64,000 bases of DNA. It comes from a bacterium (GTDB taxonomy: Bacteria > Krumholzibacteriota > Krumholzibacteriia > LZORAL124-64-63). The translations under genes were made by a program, and so were the position numbers. The notes beneath the pieces were generated by a model. The model worked only from the letters and a program-made list of their open reading frames with translations, was not told the origin of the DNA and did not search any database. The stretch's first letter is position 1, and the number at the start of each line of letters is the position of its first letter. Positions 1-10,686 of this stretch are shown one piece after another. The stretch spans positions 310,001-374,000 of the forward strand of contig JADJCK010000005.1 in NCBI GenBank assembly GCA_016703265.1. Direction: 5' to 3'.

Positions 1-1075
1 GACGGCGAGGTCCACATCGACATCGCGGTCATTGCCGCCCCCACGGCCGACCCCTTCGGCAATGCAACGGGCGATCGTGGGCCGGCCGCCTGCGGGCTGC
101 TCGGGTTCGCGCTGGCGGACAGCCAGTATGCCGACCATGTCATCGTCGTGACCGACAATCTGGTGCCGTTTCCCTGCATTCCCTGGCAGATCCAGGGCAA
201 CAACGTGGACCAGGTCGTGGTTATCGACTCGATCGGCGACCCGGCGAAGATCGTCTCGGGCTCCACGCAGGTGACGAAGTCGCCCGATAGACTGCTCATC
301 GCCGAGTTGACCGCGCGTTTCTGTGACGAGGCCGGCATCATCCGCGACGGCTTCAGCTTCCAGGCCGGTGCCGGCGGCACCGCGCTCTCGTTCGGGCTCT
401 TCCTGCGCGACATCATGCGGGAACGGAAGATCAAGGCGCGCTTCGTGCGCGGCGGCTCGAACCAGTACCTGGTCGACATGCTGGAAGAGGGCCTGACCGA
501 CTACATCCTCGACGGCCAGACCTTCGACCTGGCCGGCGTGCGCTCCATGCGCGAGAACCCCGGTCACGTCAACACGTCGCCCTTCACGAGCTACAACTGG
601 CACGGCAAGGGCAACTTCGCCTCGATGCTGGACTGCGTGGTGCTGGGCGCCACCGGAGGTCGACCTGGGCTTCAACGGCAACGTGGTCACTCACAGCGAT
701 GGCCGCCTGCTGCACGGCATCGGCGGTTGGCAGAACTGCCTGTTCAGCAAGTGCACGATCCTGCCCATTCCCAGTTTCCGCGACCGCATCCCGGTCATTG
801 TCGACCAGGTGACCACCCTCTGCGGGCCGGGCGAACTGATCGACGTTATCGTGACGGAGCGCGGCATCGCCATCAACCCGCTGCGGCGCGACCTCCTCGA
901 GGCGCTGAGCGGAAGCTCCCTGCCGATTCGCCCCCTGGCCGAGATCAAGGCCGAGGTCGAGGACCTGTGCGGCGGGCCGGCGGCCAAGCCGCGCCTGACC
1001 GAAAAGGTCGTCGCGGCCATCAAGTGGGTCGATGGCACCGTCATCGACTCGGTCAGGCAGCTGGAGAAGCAGTAG
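1..1075 (+). CDS. citF: Citrate lyase alpha subunit (citrate CoA-transferase), 5' truncated and frameshifted
   Basis: Citrate lyase alpha transfers the acyl-carrier thioester to citrate, making citryl-ACP for cleavage by CitE. The gene enters the window already in frame. Its first visible part reads DGEVHIDIAVIAAPTADPFG, followed by VTDNLVPFPC and QIQGNNVDQVVVID, all hallmark stretches of CitF. Frame 1 holds until about 654, where GCCACCGGAGGTCGAC contains one extra G. The reading then continues in another frame (LGFNGNVVTHSDG, GIGGWQN) to TAG at 1073-1075. Restoring one base gives a continuous CitF C-terminus, so I treat this as one gene with a probable sequencing indel. No citE, citD or citX is visible; they would lie to the left. 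The next gene starts 27 bases downstream on the same strand. Confidence 0.9.
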
Positions 1076-1102
1076 GAAAACCGGACAGACAGGCGGTATG
1101 AC

Positions 1103-1819
1103 ATGAGCCAGACGAACGGACGCGGCGCCTATGTGATCGGGATCGGCATCTTCCTGGGCCTGGCGGTCCTGGGACTGCTGCTCGGACGGGGCGCGTTGCA
1201 GGTTCGCAAGCTTGACCGCACGGTGACGGTGAAGGGACTGGCCGAGCGCGATGTGCCGGCGGACATCGCCCTGTGGCCGCTGCAGTTCACGGCGGCCTCG
1301 AACGACGCCTCGGCGCTCTATGCCACGGTGGACAAGAATGCCGGCATCATCACCGGTTTCCTGCGGGCGGCGGGCTTCACCGACGACGAGATCACCATCT
1401 CGCCGCCGTCCGTGACCGACAAGCTGGCGCAGCAGTGGGGCGGCGACAACGTCCCTCTGCGCTATTCGGCGACGCGGACGGTCACCGTGTACACGCCCCG
1501 GATCGAGCTGGTCCGTGCCACGCAGAAGCGGCTCGGCGAGCTCGGTCGCGACGGCGTCGTGCTCGGCGGCGACGCCTACCAGAGCCAGACGCAGTTCCTG
1601 TTCACCAAGCTCAATGACCTGAAGCCGGCCATGATCGAGGAAGCGACGCGCAACGCGCGCGAGGTGGCGGTCAAGTTCGCGCAGGACAGCGAAAGCCGGC
1701 TCGGGCGCATCAAGTCGGCGCAGCAGGGCCAGTTTACGGTCGAGGATCGCGACCAGAACAACACGCACATCAAGAAGGTCCGCGTCGTCTCGACCGTCGT
1801 CTACTACCTGGCCGACTGA
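1103..1819 (+). CDS. SIMPL-domain (DUF541) membrane-anchored protein
   Basis: This 238-residue protein has one N-terminal membrane segment (about residues 9-28, GIGIFLGLAVLGLLLG), then a periplasmic SIMPL domain starting RTVTVKGLAERDVPADIA. The family's typical features are present: the VxVxG(L)AER start, the conserved Ala-Asp before the strand, and the closing VVSTVVYYL strand. SIMPL proteins are widespread envelope proteins that form oligomeric shells in some species; no reaction is known. It lies 27 bases after citF on the same strand and may share its transcript, though there is no functional link I can name. The start ATG at 1103 follows an AGGCGG-like site. Confidence 0.85.
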   Translation: MSQTNGRGAYVIGIGIFLGLAVLGLLLGRGALQVRKLDRTVTVKGLAERDVPADIALWPLQFTAASNDASALYATVDKNAGIITGFLRAAGFTDDEITISPPSVTDKLAQQWGGDNVPLRYSATRTVTVYTPRIELVRATQKRLGELGRDGVVLGGDAYQSQTQFLFTKLNDLKPAMIEEATRNAREVAVKFAQDSESRLGRIKSAQQGQFTVEDRDQNNTHIKKVRVVSTVVYYLAD

Positions 1820-2536
1820 GGCATCGGCGCGGCGCGCAGACAGGAGGGCTGACGGACTTGCTGCGTACCTCCTGTTCAATGAGGCCCCGGCGCCATGCCC
1901 GACCGTCGTCGACGTGGGACGCCGACGAGCCTGCTGCGCGCTCCGGCCTGGTCAGACGCTGGCCCCCGTCATCGACAGCGGGGTCCGCAGGACGCCCTCT
2001 TGCCGAGGACGATCACTGCGGGAGATGACCGGCATCATTCCGGCAGCCGGCTGCTGACCCAGCCTTGGGCAGGGGGTTGCTTCCACCTGACCGTTCATGA
2101 CCTGGCGCAGTGCTGACCTGGACGCGTGGCTGAGGGCGTTCGATCGCATCGCCGACCCCCGCAACCAGCCCCGTTCGTGCTGGGGGGTCTCGCACCCGCA
2201 GACGAAGGGAGATCCGGCACACCCGGCAGCCGGGCCCTTTCGCGCGGCGGCACGACCTGCACGGGCTGGCGGCCGCCGCGCCGCCCCCCCCCCCCCGGGC
2301 GGGCCGGCGGCCGGGCGACCGCCGGCCGGGGGCCCCCCGCCCGGGGCCCTGCGGCTGGAGCGGCGTGCATCACCTGGCCGGTGGCCTGCGCCCGTGGGCC
2401 GAGTCGGGCCGCCCCATGGACCTGCCGCCCGATCCCGCGGAGGCCTCACCCGACAGGACCTGAAGCACACCCGCACGGCGCGCGGGCCGGCCGGGCCGGT
2501 TCGCAACGTCGACCACGGAAAGGAAGCCGCTCGCCC
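1820..2536. other. Gene-free stretch with GC-only low-complexity core
   Basis: I find no convincing gene here on either strand. The open frames that cross it are GC-driven and lack family motifs. The core (about 2215-2370) is almost purely G and C and holds a run of 13 C (2284-2296), typical of either a degenerate remnant or poorly resolved sequence. A short stretch near 2120-2165 translates as WLRAFDRIADPRNQP, faintly like the N-terminus of ISAs1-type transposases, but nothing transposase-like follows. Confidence 0.5.
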
Positions 2537-3250
2537 ATGGCCTTCTACACCGATTTTGCAGGGCACTATGACGAGGTGTTCCCGCTGCGCGGGGACGTGC
2601 TGAAGTTCCTCGAACGCGAACTGCCCGCCGAGGGCAAGGTCCTGGACGTCGGTTGCGGCACCGGTGCCTGCTGCGGCCACCTGACGAAGCCCGGCCGCAC
2701 CTGCCTGGGCATCGACCTGGACCCGGGAATGATCGCCCAGGCCGAGAGCCGCTATCCGGAGGCTGAATTCCGCATCCTCGGAATGCAGGAGGTGGGCCTG
2801 CTGCCCACCGGCGGGTTCGCCGCCGTCATCTGCCTGGGCAACGTGCTGCCCCACCTGCCCCTGGCCTCGCTGCCCGGCTTCCTGGCGGCCGTGCATCGCC
2901 TGCTGCGGCCGGGCGGTGCCTGGGTCTTCCAGACGGTGAATTTCGACCCTGTCCTGGAGCGCAAGTCGCACGTGTTCCCCATCATCAGGGTTCCCGGGAA
3001 CGGCCTTGCCTTCCACCGCGCGTACGAGAACATCACGCCGGGGCGAATGGAGTTCGTCACGGCGCTGACCGATCCGGACCGCATCATCTTCCGCGGTCGC
3101 GAGATCCTGTACCCCCTGACGAGCGTCAGCTACCGGGCCCTGCATCCGGCCGATCGCTGGACGCCGGTGCTGCACCACGCCGATTTCAACGGGCGTCCGT
3201 TCGAGCCGGAGTCCGATTCGGGCAGCATCTGGGCCTGGCGACGCCGTTAA
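2537..3250 (+). CDS. Class I SAM-dependent methyltransferase
   Basis: The protein has 237 residues, about the usual size of a small class I methyltransferase. It carries the SAM-binding motif I (KVLDVGCGTGACCGHL, about residues 35-50), the acidic residue ending strand 2 (GIDLDPGMI) and a post-motif LLRPGGAWVFQTVN strand. It begins FYTDFAGHYDEVFP, like the methyltransferases that open with Y..(F/L)A..YD. The substrate cannot be read from sequence. The start at 2537 is chosen because GGAAAGGA lies about 12 bases upstream; the longer open frame upstream of it is the GC-rich gap. It stands alone between the gap and the carboxypeptidase gene. Confidence 0.85.
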   Translation: MAFYTDFAGHYDEVFPLRGDVLKFLERELPAEGKVLDVGCGTGACCGHLTKPGRTCLGIDLDPGMIAQAESRYPEAEFRILGMQEVGLLPTGGFAAVICLGNVLPHLPLASLPGFLAAVHRLLRPGGAWVFQTVNFDPVLERKSHVFPIIRVPGNGLAFHRAYENITPGRMEFVTALTDPDRIIFRGREILYPLTSVSYRALHPADRWTPVLHHADFNGRPFEPESDSGSIWAWRRR

Positions 3251-3415
3251 CGAGGTCGCGCCGGGCACATTTGCCGGCAGTTCGCGAAGGCCGGTTGAAA
3301 TCGCGCCTGACCGGCGGTATTGTACCAGCGCCGCCAGGCGCCGCGATCGGCGCCCGCAGGTCGTTCGGAGGAGCCGTCGACCTGGACCCGCTCAACACCC
3401 GAGGATCGGTGCCCG

Positions 3416-4588
3416 ATGAAGACGGAGCTGCTTCGTATTTCCCGCCGATGGGCCCTGCTGGGCCTCCTGCTGACCGCTACTCTGATCATGGGCGCCGCCA
3501 CGGTGTCCGCCGCCGAGAGCCTGGCCCCGGCCCGGGTCACGGGCGATTTCGCCTCTGCCATCGTCCTCGACGTGAACACGGGGATGATCCTGGAAGCCTA
3601 CCGCGAGCACGAGCGCCGTCCGCCGGCCTCGATGCTCAAGATGATGACCGAGCTGGTGGTGCTCGAGCGCATCGAGGCCGGCGTCCTGACCCTCGATGAC
3701 ATCGTGACCGTGTCGGGCAACGCCGCCAAGGTGGGCGGCTCGCAGGTGTACCTGAAGGACGGCGAGCAGTTCACCGTCCGCGACCTGTTGATGGCCCTGG
3801 CCATCCACTCGGCCAACGATGCCGCCACCGCACTGGCCGAGCACGTGGCCGGCAGCACGGCGGCCTTCGTCGAGTTGATGAACGCCAAGGCGCGTGACCT
3901 CAACATGAACAACACCGAGTTCCACTCGGTGCACGGCCTGCCGCCGGCGCGCGGCCAGCGGTCGGACATCTCCACCGCATACGACATGACCTTGTTGGCT
4001 CGCGAGCTGCTCAAGCATCCCGAGTCGACAGAGTGGGGTTCGATGGCCGAGGCGCCGTTCCGCGGCGGCCAGTTCACGCTGCACAACCCGAACCGCCTGA
4101 TCGGCAAGTTCCGCGGACTCGACGGCCTGAAGACCGGCTACACCAAGCCCGCCGGCTTCTGCGTGACCGCCACCGCCGAACAGAACGGGCAGCGCCTGCT
4201 GTCGGTCGTCATGGGCTGCTCGACCAACAACGCCCGCGCCTCGGAAACCACCCGCCTGCTGACCATGGCCTTCAACATGTTCGAGCCGGTGAAGATCATC
4301 GACGGCCCCGGCGACGCGCTGCCGCAGATGCTGGCGGTCAAGGACGGCAAGGTGCGCGAGGTGCAGGTCACATATGGCGAGGCGCTCACCGTGAGCGTGC
4401 CCCGCGGTCGCCGGGCCGACCTGGTGATCGAGCGTGAGATCACCAAGCAGGCAACGGCGCCGCTGGCTGCCGGCGCCGAAGTGGGTCGCGCCCTGGTCAA
4501 GCTGGGAGACCGCCTGCTGGGCAGCGTGCCCATCATCACGATGCAGGAAGCGCCCCGCGGCAGCTGGTTCCACCGGCTGGTCCACTGA
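3416..4588 (+). CDS. D-alanyl-D-alanine carboxypeptidase (PBP5/DacA family, peptidase S11)
   Basis: This enzyme trims the terminal D-Ala from peptidoglycan pentapeptides on the periplasmic side of the membrane. The 390-residue protein starts with a signal peptide (residues 1-32, ending VSAA). All three catalytic motifs are present: SMLK (Ser72, Lys75), SAN (Ser132-Asn134) and KTG (239-241, in GLKTGYT). A C-terminal PBP5_C-like beta domain follows (about 290-370), and the last residues (GSWFHRLVH) could form the membrane-attaching helix. ATG at 3416 puts the signal peptide at the N-terminus. Its TGA stop overlaps the ATG of the next gene (TGATG), so the two are probably translationally coupled. 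Confidence 0.95.
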   Translation: MKTELLRISRRWALLGLLLTATLIMGAATVSAAESLAPARVTGDFASAIVLDVNTGMILEAYREHERRPPASMLKMMTELVVLERIEAGVLTLDDIVTVSGNAAKVGGSQVYLKDGEQFTVRDLLMALAIHSANDAATALAEHVAGSTAAFVELMNAKARDLNMNNTEFHSVHGLPPARGQRSDISTAYDMTLLARELLKHPESTEWGSMAEAPFRGGQFTLHNPNRLIGKFRGLDGLKTGYTKPAGFCVTATAEQNGQRLLSVVMGCSTNNARASETTRLLTMAFNMFEPVKIIDGPGDALPQMLAVKDGKVREVQVTYGEALTVSVPRGRRADLVIEREITKQATAPLAAGAEVGRALVKLGDRLLGSVPIITMQEAPRGSWFHRLVH

Positions 4589-6269
4589 TGGACAAGAGCC
4601 CGCTGCCGCATCGCCCGGGCCGATCCGTTCGGCCGCGGGCGATGCTGCGGCGGGCGGCGATGGCGGCGGCCCCTCTCGCTGTCCATCCTGCAGCGCGCCT
4701 CGCCTTCCTCCTGCTCGCCCTGGGGGCCGCGTGCGGCGGCTGTGCCGGCACCGCCGGCCGCAGCTGCGACGCCGACCGTGCGCTCCTGCGCGCCATTGTC
4801 TCCGATTCCCTGGCCATCGACCCCTTCCTGGCGCTGACGCCTGCAGCGCAGGCTGCGCGTCGTGGCGACGCTGTCGACCTGGCAAGGGGGGCCGCGCAGG
4901 CCCGCGAACCGGGCGAGCGGATCCGCCTGGCGGCAGCGGCCGTGGCGGCGGCCCCCGACGATCCGCAGCTCTGGCTGGCGGCGGCCGACGCCTGGCGCGC
5001 CGCCGGCGACCAGTTGCAGACAGCCACCGCGCTGGGAGGCGCGGCGGCGGCTGTGCGCCGCCTCAACGACGCCGGCGCGCCCCTGGCCGCGCGTGGATCC
5101 GCCTTCAGGCGCGAAGCGGCCCTGGCCACGGCCCTGACCCGCGCCTGGCACCACTACGAGCGGGCCGAGTGGACCGACGCCGATGACTGGGCGCTGGCGG
5201 CGATGCAGGTCGAGCCCGCCAGCCAGGGCGCCCTGCAACTGCGCGGGCTGGCGCAGGGGCGCCTGGGCCAGACGCCCCGCGTGCTGGAGATCACCGCCGA
5301 ACTGCAGCGCCTCGACATCTTCACGCCGTACCTGCGCTGGGTCCTGGCCGTGCACGACGAGAGCCTTGGCCGCCTGCGCGGCGCCCTGAACCAGTGCCTG
5401 AACCTGCGTCCGCAGGCGTCGCGCGCGCTCGAGTGCTATCGCGACATGGGCGCCTTGGCCGAACGGCTCGGTGAATGGACGCTGGCCGAGGACTGGTACT
5501 CCCAGTCGGCGGCTGCCAGTCCCTTGGCCGGCGATCCCTGCCTGGAGCGCCTGCTGCTGCCGCGCCTGGAGCCGGGGGAGAAGGGGCGGCCCTCGCGCGA
5601 AGCGCCGGTCTGGCTGGCCATGGGGCGGAACTACATCACCGGATCGCTTTCGGCGTACGCGCGGCACGCCCTGGGCCGTTTCGAGGCCGCCGCCGACGGA
5701 GCGGACCGCGGCCTGTGGGGCGGCCTGGCCGTCAATGCGGCCGGGATCATGCTGAGACGTGAACCTGCGCACCCGCAGGCGCTGCGCCTGCGCGGCCTCG
5801 TCTTCGCGGCCTCCGGCAACGCCGACCTGGCGCGCGATGACCTGCGCCGCGCCTCGATCGCGCTGGCCGAGGCCGGGCAGCCAGCCGACGCACGCGTGGA
5901 AGCCGAACTGGGCCGGCTCCTGCTGGCGCGCGAGGACCTGTCGGGCGCGTTGCCGCGCCTGCGCAGCGCCGTCCGGCTGGATCCGCAGGCCGCTTCCGCC
6001 TGGGCCGACCTCGGCATGGCCCTGGCTACGGCCGGCGATGCCGAAGGTGCCCTCGCCGCCCTCACCCGTTCCGTTGATCTGGCCCCCGACCGCCCCACGG
6101 CGTGGTACAATCGGGGTTGCTGCACATGCATGCGCACCGGCTCGACGAGGCCGAAAGCGACCTTGGCCGGGCCGCGCGCCTGGCGCCCGACAACGCCGAC
6201 ATCGCGCGGCTCCTGCAGCAGGTGCGCCTGGCCCGGACCCGCTCCGGCGCCGGTGGCGCCAAGCCCTGA
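4588..6269 (+). CDS. TPR-repeat protein, probably exported or a lipoprotein; frameshifted near the C-terminus
   Basis: The N-terminus has an arginine-rich segment, a hydrophobic stretch (LAFLLLALGAAC) and cysteines that may form a lipobox. Most of the rest is Ala/Leu-rich tetratricopeptide helices, with clear repeats at ASAWADLGMALATAGDAEGA and the one ending PTAWYNRG. At 6117-6119 one base appears to be missing. After it, the other frame continues the last repeat (LHMHAHRLDEAESDLGRAA) to TGA at 6267-6269. Without that correction the frame runs artificially into the next gene. The start overlaps the carboxypeptidase stop by one base, suggesting a shared cell-envelope operon. TPRs are protein-binding scaffolds; the partner is unknown. 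Confidence 0.8.
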
Positions 6270-6324
6270 GCCGGGCAGGACTGCCGGCTCACCGGATTCC
6301 CCGAACCCGACCCGGAGCGCGCCG

Positions 6325-6894
6325 ATGTCCATCCGCCCGAGCATGCGCCCCACGTTCGAGATCCCGATGAAGGTCGACGGCACCCGCACCATGGCCCGCA
6401 TCAAGGCGCGGCTCGAACGCGGTGGCGGCCGCGTCACCGGGCAGGTCGTGGGCTGCTATGCCTACATCCAGCTGCCCCCCGAGCAACAATCACTGTTGTC
6501 GCCGTACCTGAACCTGCAGCTGTTGCCGCGGGGCGATCGCATCGTGCTGCACGGCCGCTTCAGCCCGCGCCCCAACGTCTGGACGGGATTCATGGCCGTC
6601 TACGGCGTGCTTTCCCTGGTCGGCCTCGGGGGCGTCATGCTCGGCTGGGCGCAGACCACCGTCGACGAGTATCCATGGGGCTTCTGGCTGGGGCCCGCCG
6701 CGCTGGCGTTGATCGCCTTCGTCTACGGCGCGGCCGTCATCGGCCAGGGCCTGACCCAGGACGAGATGTACCTGCTGCGGAACTTCGTCGACCGCATGGT
6801 GGCCGGTGACGAGCGGGATGATGACGATCCGGCCGCACCCGAACCGGACACGGACAAACCACGCACGGACGAACCGACTGCAGACCAGGCATGA
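6325..6894 (+). CDS. Two-pass membrane protein of unknown function
   Basis: The 189-residue protein has a cytosolic-looking N-terminal half (about residues 1-95, with SFIRPSM-like and GTRTMARIKARLERGGG stretches). Two adjacent membrane helices follow (about 98-120, FMAVYGVLSLVGLGGVMLGW, and 130-150, WLGPAALALIAFVYGAAVIG). The tail is short and acidic (DERDDDDPAAPEPDTDK). I do not recognise the family. ATG at 6325 is the first start after the TPR gene's true stop; the continuous open frame with that gene is a frameshift artefact. Its stop overlaps the next start (ATGA at 6891), so it is coupled to the VF530-type gene. Confidence 0.7.
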   Translation: MSIRPSMRPTFEIPMKVDGTRTMARIKARLERGGGRVTGQVVGCYAYIQLPPEQQSLLSPYLNLQLLPRGDRIVLHGRFSPRPNVWTGFMAVYGVLSLVGLGGVMLGWAQTTVDEYPWGFWLGPAALALIAFVYGAAVIGQGLTQDEMYLLRNFVDRMVAGDERDDDDPAAPEPDTDKPRTDEPTADQA

Positions 6895-7124
6895 CCGGAC
6901 AACAGCCAGGCAATCCGCTGCACGGCCTGACCCTGGAACAGATCCTGGTCAGCCTGGTGGGCCATTACGGGTGGGACGAGCTCGGGCGGCGCATCCGGAT
7001 CCGCTGCTTCACCACCGACCCCAGCGTCGAATCCAGCCTGAAGTTCCTGCGCCGGACTCCCTGGGCGCGCAAGCAGGTCGAGGATCTCTACCTGCGCATG
7101 GGAAGAAGGCGGTCCGGAAGGTAG
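6891..7124 (+). CDS. VF530-type small DNA-binding protein (DUF2132)
   Basis: This 77-residue protein matches the VF530/DUF2132 family over nearly its whole length: NPLHGLTLEQIL, HYGWDELG, IRIRCFTTDPSVESSLKFLR and TPWARKQVEDLY. The family is small and mainly proteobacterial; members have been described as compact folds proposed to bind DNA. It is the last gene of the run beginning with the carboxypeptidase, overlapping the preceding stop by four bases (ATGA). A strong hairpin follows at 7184-7219. Confidence 0.9.
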   Translation: MTGQQPGNPLHGLTLEQILVSLVGHYGWDELGRRIRIRCFTTDPSVESSLKFLRRTPWARKQVEDLYLRMGRRRSGR

Positions 7125-7183
7125 CAGCCGGCAATACTGTTCGCACCGCCCGCTCCGGCGGCTCCTGCACTACGTTGACAATG

Positions 7184-7219
7184 GAGGACGCCGCCCCCGG
7201 CCGGGAGCGGCGTCCTCTT
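7184..7219. terminator. Bidirectional hairpin terminator between convergent units
   Basis: GAGGACGCCGC (7185-7195) pairs perfectly with GCGGCGTCCTC (7208-7218), an 11-bp GC-rich stem with a 12-base loop, with CTTCC on one side. It lies between the plus-strand VF530-type gene (ends 7124) and the minus-strand protease gene (ends 7248), so it could stop transcription from both sides. Confidence 0.7.
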
Positions 7220-7247
7220 CCATCACGATCCGGGTTGGCCGTGCCCG

Positions 7248-10200
7248 CTACTTGTCCCGCGGGAATTCCCCGCTGGTCGGCACCTGCACCGGCTCGTCCT
7301 TGATCTTCTGCAGCAGCACCTCGACAGCCTTCTCCAGCTGCGGATCGCGCCCGGCGATCTCATCCTCCGGCAGGTTGTCCAGGTCGATGGTGGGCTCGAC
7401 GCCATGGCCCTCGACGTCCCACTTGCCCTGCATGTCAAACAGCCCGAACTCGGGGAACGTGACGCCGCCGCCATCCATCAGGCCCAGGCCGCGGCTGATG
7501 CCCACGAGCCCGCCCCAGGTGCGCGTGCCGATGACCGGGCCCAGCTCGTAGTACTTGAAGTAGTAGGGCAGGGCGTCGCCGCCGCTGCCGGCGTAGCCGT
7601 TGCTGATCATCGCCATGTGGCCGGCGAACGCCGTGCCCGGCGTGCGCCAGTCCTGCCCGAAGCGCGGCTTCCACAGGTTGACCAGCTTCTGCCGCAGGAT
7701 GTTCATGAAGAAGTCGGGGATGAACCCGCCGCCGTTGAAGCGCTCGTCGATGATGAGCCCTTCCTTGCGCAGGTTCGGGTAGTAGCCCTTCGCGAAGCCG
7801 ATCTGGCCGCCCACCGCGGTGTTCGGCAGGTGCAGGTAGCCGATGCGGCCCTTCGAAAGGTCGTCGACGCGGCGCCGGTTGGCCTGCACCCAGGCCTCGT
7901 AGCGCAGCGCGCCGTCGTCGGCGATCGGCTCGACGGTGATCTCGCGGCTGTCCTTGCCGTCGGCCTTCTTCCCGACCTTCAGCACGACCTGCCTGCCGAC
8001 CTTGTTCTCGAACAGGCTGTACGGGTTCATCGGCGCCTTCAATTCGATGCCGTCGACCGCCAGCAGGTAATCGCCGGTCGCCACCGCGATGCCTGGCGCC
8101 TGCAGCGGCGTGGGCGTGTCGGAGTTCCAGTCGCGCTCGTTGTAGATGCGCCCGAACCGGTAGCGGCCGCTGGCCGCGTCGAGGGTGAACGTGCTGCCGA
8201 GCAGGCCGGTGCCGACCCTCGGGGACTTGGGCACGTCGCCCGTCTCGACGTACGTATGCGAGCAGTTGAGCTCGCTGATCAGTTCACCGAGCAGGTAGGC
8301 GAAGTCGGCGCCGTGCGTGACATACGGCACCAGTTGGCCGTAACGCTGGTACATGCGGTCCCAGTCCACGCCGTGCATGCCGGGGTCGTAGAAGAAGTCG
8401 CGCTCCTGGCGCCAGGCGTCGCGGAACATCTGCCGCCACTCGGCGCGCGGGTCGACGCGGGCTTCCATCTCGGCGGTGCGCAGCGGCTTCTCGGCCGGCT
8501 TCTGCTCGGCCTTGGCCTCGACCAGGCCAAACGTCTCGCCCGAACGGTACAGCATCTGCTTGCCGTCGGCCGAGAGCACATAGCTGTCGACCTTCTCCAG
8601 CGCGGGCTTGGCCTCGCGCTCCTTCATGTCGAACACCATGACCGAGGCGGCGGCGCCGGGGCCGTCGTCACGGCCGCCGCCGGGCGTGAACGGGCGGCTC
8701 AGGTAGAACAGCTTGCCTTCGGCGAACTGCAGGCGCATGTAGTTGCCGGACGGGATGTCCAGCGCCACCTGGCGGTCGATGAGCCCGGCCGTCTCGATGA
8801 CGACGGGCTTCTCCGACTTGGTGTCCTTGTCCTTCTTGTCGCTCTTCTTGCCGTCCTTGGCCTCTTCCTTGTCGGCGTCCTTTCCTTCCTCGCCCTCGTC
8901 GCCACCGGCGCCGACTTCGTCGCTTTCGGGCGGGAACGGGTGGGCCACATCGGCACGCAGCGTCGCCACGTAGATGCCGTCCATGTTCGTCCACAACGGG
9001 TTCAGGTCGAACCCGCCCAGCGTGGGTGCGAAGTGACGGCTCGAGACGAAGAACAGGTAGTCGCCCTTGTCGTCGAAGCAGGGTGCCGACGAATCGTTGA
9101 AGTCGGAAGTCACGCGGTGCGTCTTGCCGCCGGCCACCTCGTACAGGTAGATCGAGCGATAGCCGTTGGATTCGCCCTTGGCGTAGGCCAGCCAGCCGCC
9201 GCGCGGCGCCCAGCTCCAGTTGTCGATCTCGCCGGAGGTCGAATGCCCGACCAGCGTGGAGGCGCCGCTCGTCGCGTCGACCAGCCAGAGATTCATGTCG
9301 GCGTCGTTGACGGCCAGGTGCTTGCCGTCGGGCGACCAGTCCAGCTGCAGACGGTAGGTCTTCGAGCCGCTGGTGAGCTGCTTCCGCCTCGCCGCGGCCG
9401 TCGGCGCCCTTCAGCCAGATCTCGTACTCGCCGGTCCGGTCGCTCAGCCAGGCCACCTGCTTGCCGTCGGGCGACCAGGCGGGAGCCAGGTCGCGCACGC
9501 CCGGCGTCATGGTCAGGTTGCGGACATCGCCCTTCTCCGCCGGCACCGTGAAGATCTCGCCGCGAGCGGCGAAGACGGCGCGCTTGGCGTCCGGGGCCAC
9601 GCCGGCGCTGGTGATCTGCTCGGCCACGGACTTGATCACCGGGCGCGTCAGCACGTTGTCGCTGTGCAGCGAAACGGTCACCTTGCGGGGCTGGCCGCCC
9701 TTCAGGTCGAGCACGTACAGCCAGCCGCCGTTCTCGTAGACGATCGAGTCGGTGCCCAGGCTCGGGGTCTTCACGTCGTACTCGTCGTGGAACGTGACCT
9801 GGCGGTGCTGGGCGGTCTTCGTGTCGTAGGCCCAGACCTGCAGGCGATCGGTGCGGTCACTGGTGTAGTAGATCGTGTCGCCGTGCCACATCGGGAAGTT
9901 GTCGGAGCCCGCCCAGTCGGTGAGGCGCTGCGACCGATTGGCGGCGAAGTCGTAGGTCCACACGTCCGGGGCCCAGCCGCCCTTGTAGCGCTTCCAGGTG
10001 CGGTTCTCAGTGGTGACGCGGTTGAAGGCGATCACCTTGCCGTCGGGCGAGTAGCTCGACAGGCCGGCCGTCGGCAGGATCATCTTCACCGGCAGCCCGC
10101 CGTCCACGGGCACCGTGTAGAGCTGCAGGTCGCGACCGGTGTTGCTCTCGCGGCCCGACTGGAACCGGATCGACTTGCCGTCAGGCTGCCAGTCGATCAC

Positions 10201-10611
10201 GCGGTCGAACGAGGGGTGCCAGGTCAGCCGCCGCGGCTCGCCGCCGGCAGCGTCGACCACGTACACGTCGTGGTTGCCGTCGTAGTTGCCCGAGAACGCG
10301 ATCAGCTTGCCGTCGGGCGAGAACTTCGGCTGCGAGGCGTAGCCCGGGGCCGCGGTCAGTCGGCGCGCTTCGCCGCCCTTGGCCGACACGGTCCAGAGGT
10401 CGCCGGCGTACGTGAAGACGATCGTGTCCCCGTGGATGTCGGGGAAGCGCAGCAGGCGCGTGTCGCCGAAGTCGGGGGCGGCGGCGGCGGGGTCGGCGGG
10501 CGACGCGGCCAGTGCGATGGCAGGCGCCAGCAGCACCAGGGCCAGGGCCAGGGCGTGACGCCAGGATCGGCGCGGATTCCGGCCGGCGGGCGGATTCGGG
10601 CAGCGGAACAT
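7248..10611 (-). CDS. Tricorn-protease homolog (peptidase S41 family), exported; frameshifted
   Basis: Tricorn-type proteases cut peptides released by larger proteases. The protein (about 1,120 residues) has a signal peptide (HALALALVLLAPAIALA), then two beta-propeller blocks built from PD40/WD-like repeats (SPDGKLIAF, SYSPDGKVIAF, WSPDGKQVAW). A tricorn C1-PDZ-C2 module follows. Likely catalytic residues are His in ELNCSHTYV and the nucleophile Ser in NGYAGSGGDALPYYF. A Lys/Asp/Glu-rich linker (about 8820-8900 in the DNA) is inserted between propeller blades. At 9384-9388 one extra base breaks the frame between GRGEA and QLTSGSKTY; both halves are otherwise intact. ATG at 10611 has GGAGG four bases away. 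It follows the M28 peptidase gene in the same orientation, with a 75-base gap. Confidence 0.9.
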
Positions 10612-10686
10612 GGGAACCTCCAGGCTGTGTGCAGGGGGATGGGGTCGCGGCCCGGGTGCCCGGGCCGCAACCTGTCTATGACGCAA

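Noticed and set aside
2097..2200. Possible ISAs1-type transposase N-terminus (ADLDAWLRAFDRIADPRNQP)
   Set aside because: Only about 20 residues look similar; no DDE domain, no inverted repeats and no target duplication can be seen.
4588..6894. Single 768-residue TPR-membrane fusion protein
   Set aside because: The joining segment (6118-6324) is non-native sequence. The correct frame of the last TPR continues to a TGA at 6267, so these are two genes.
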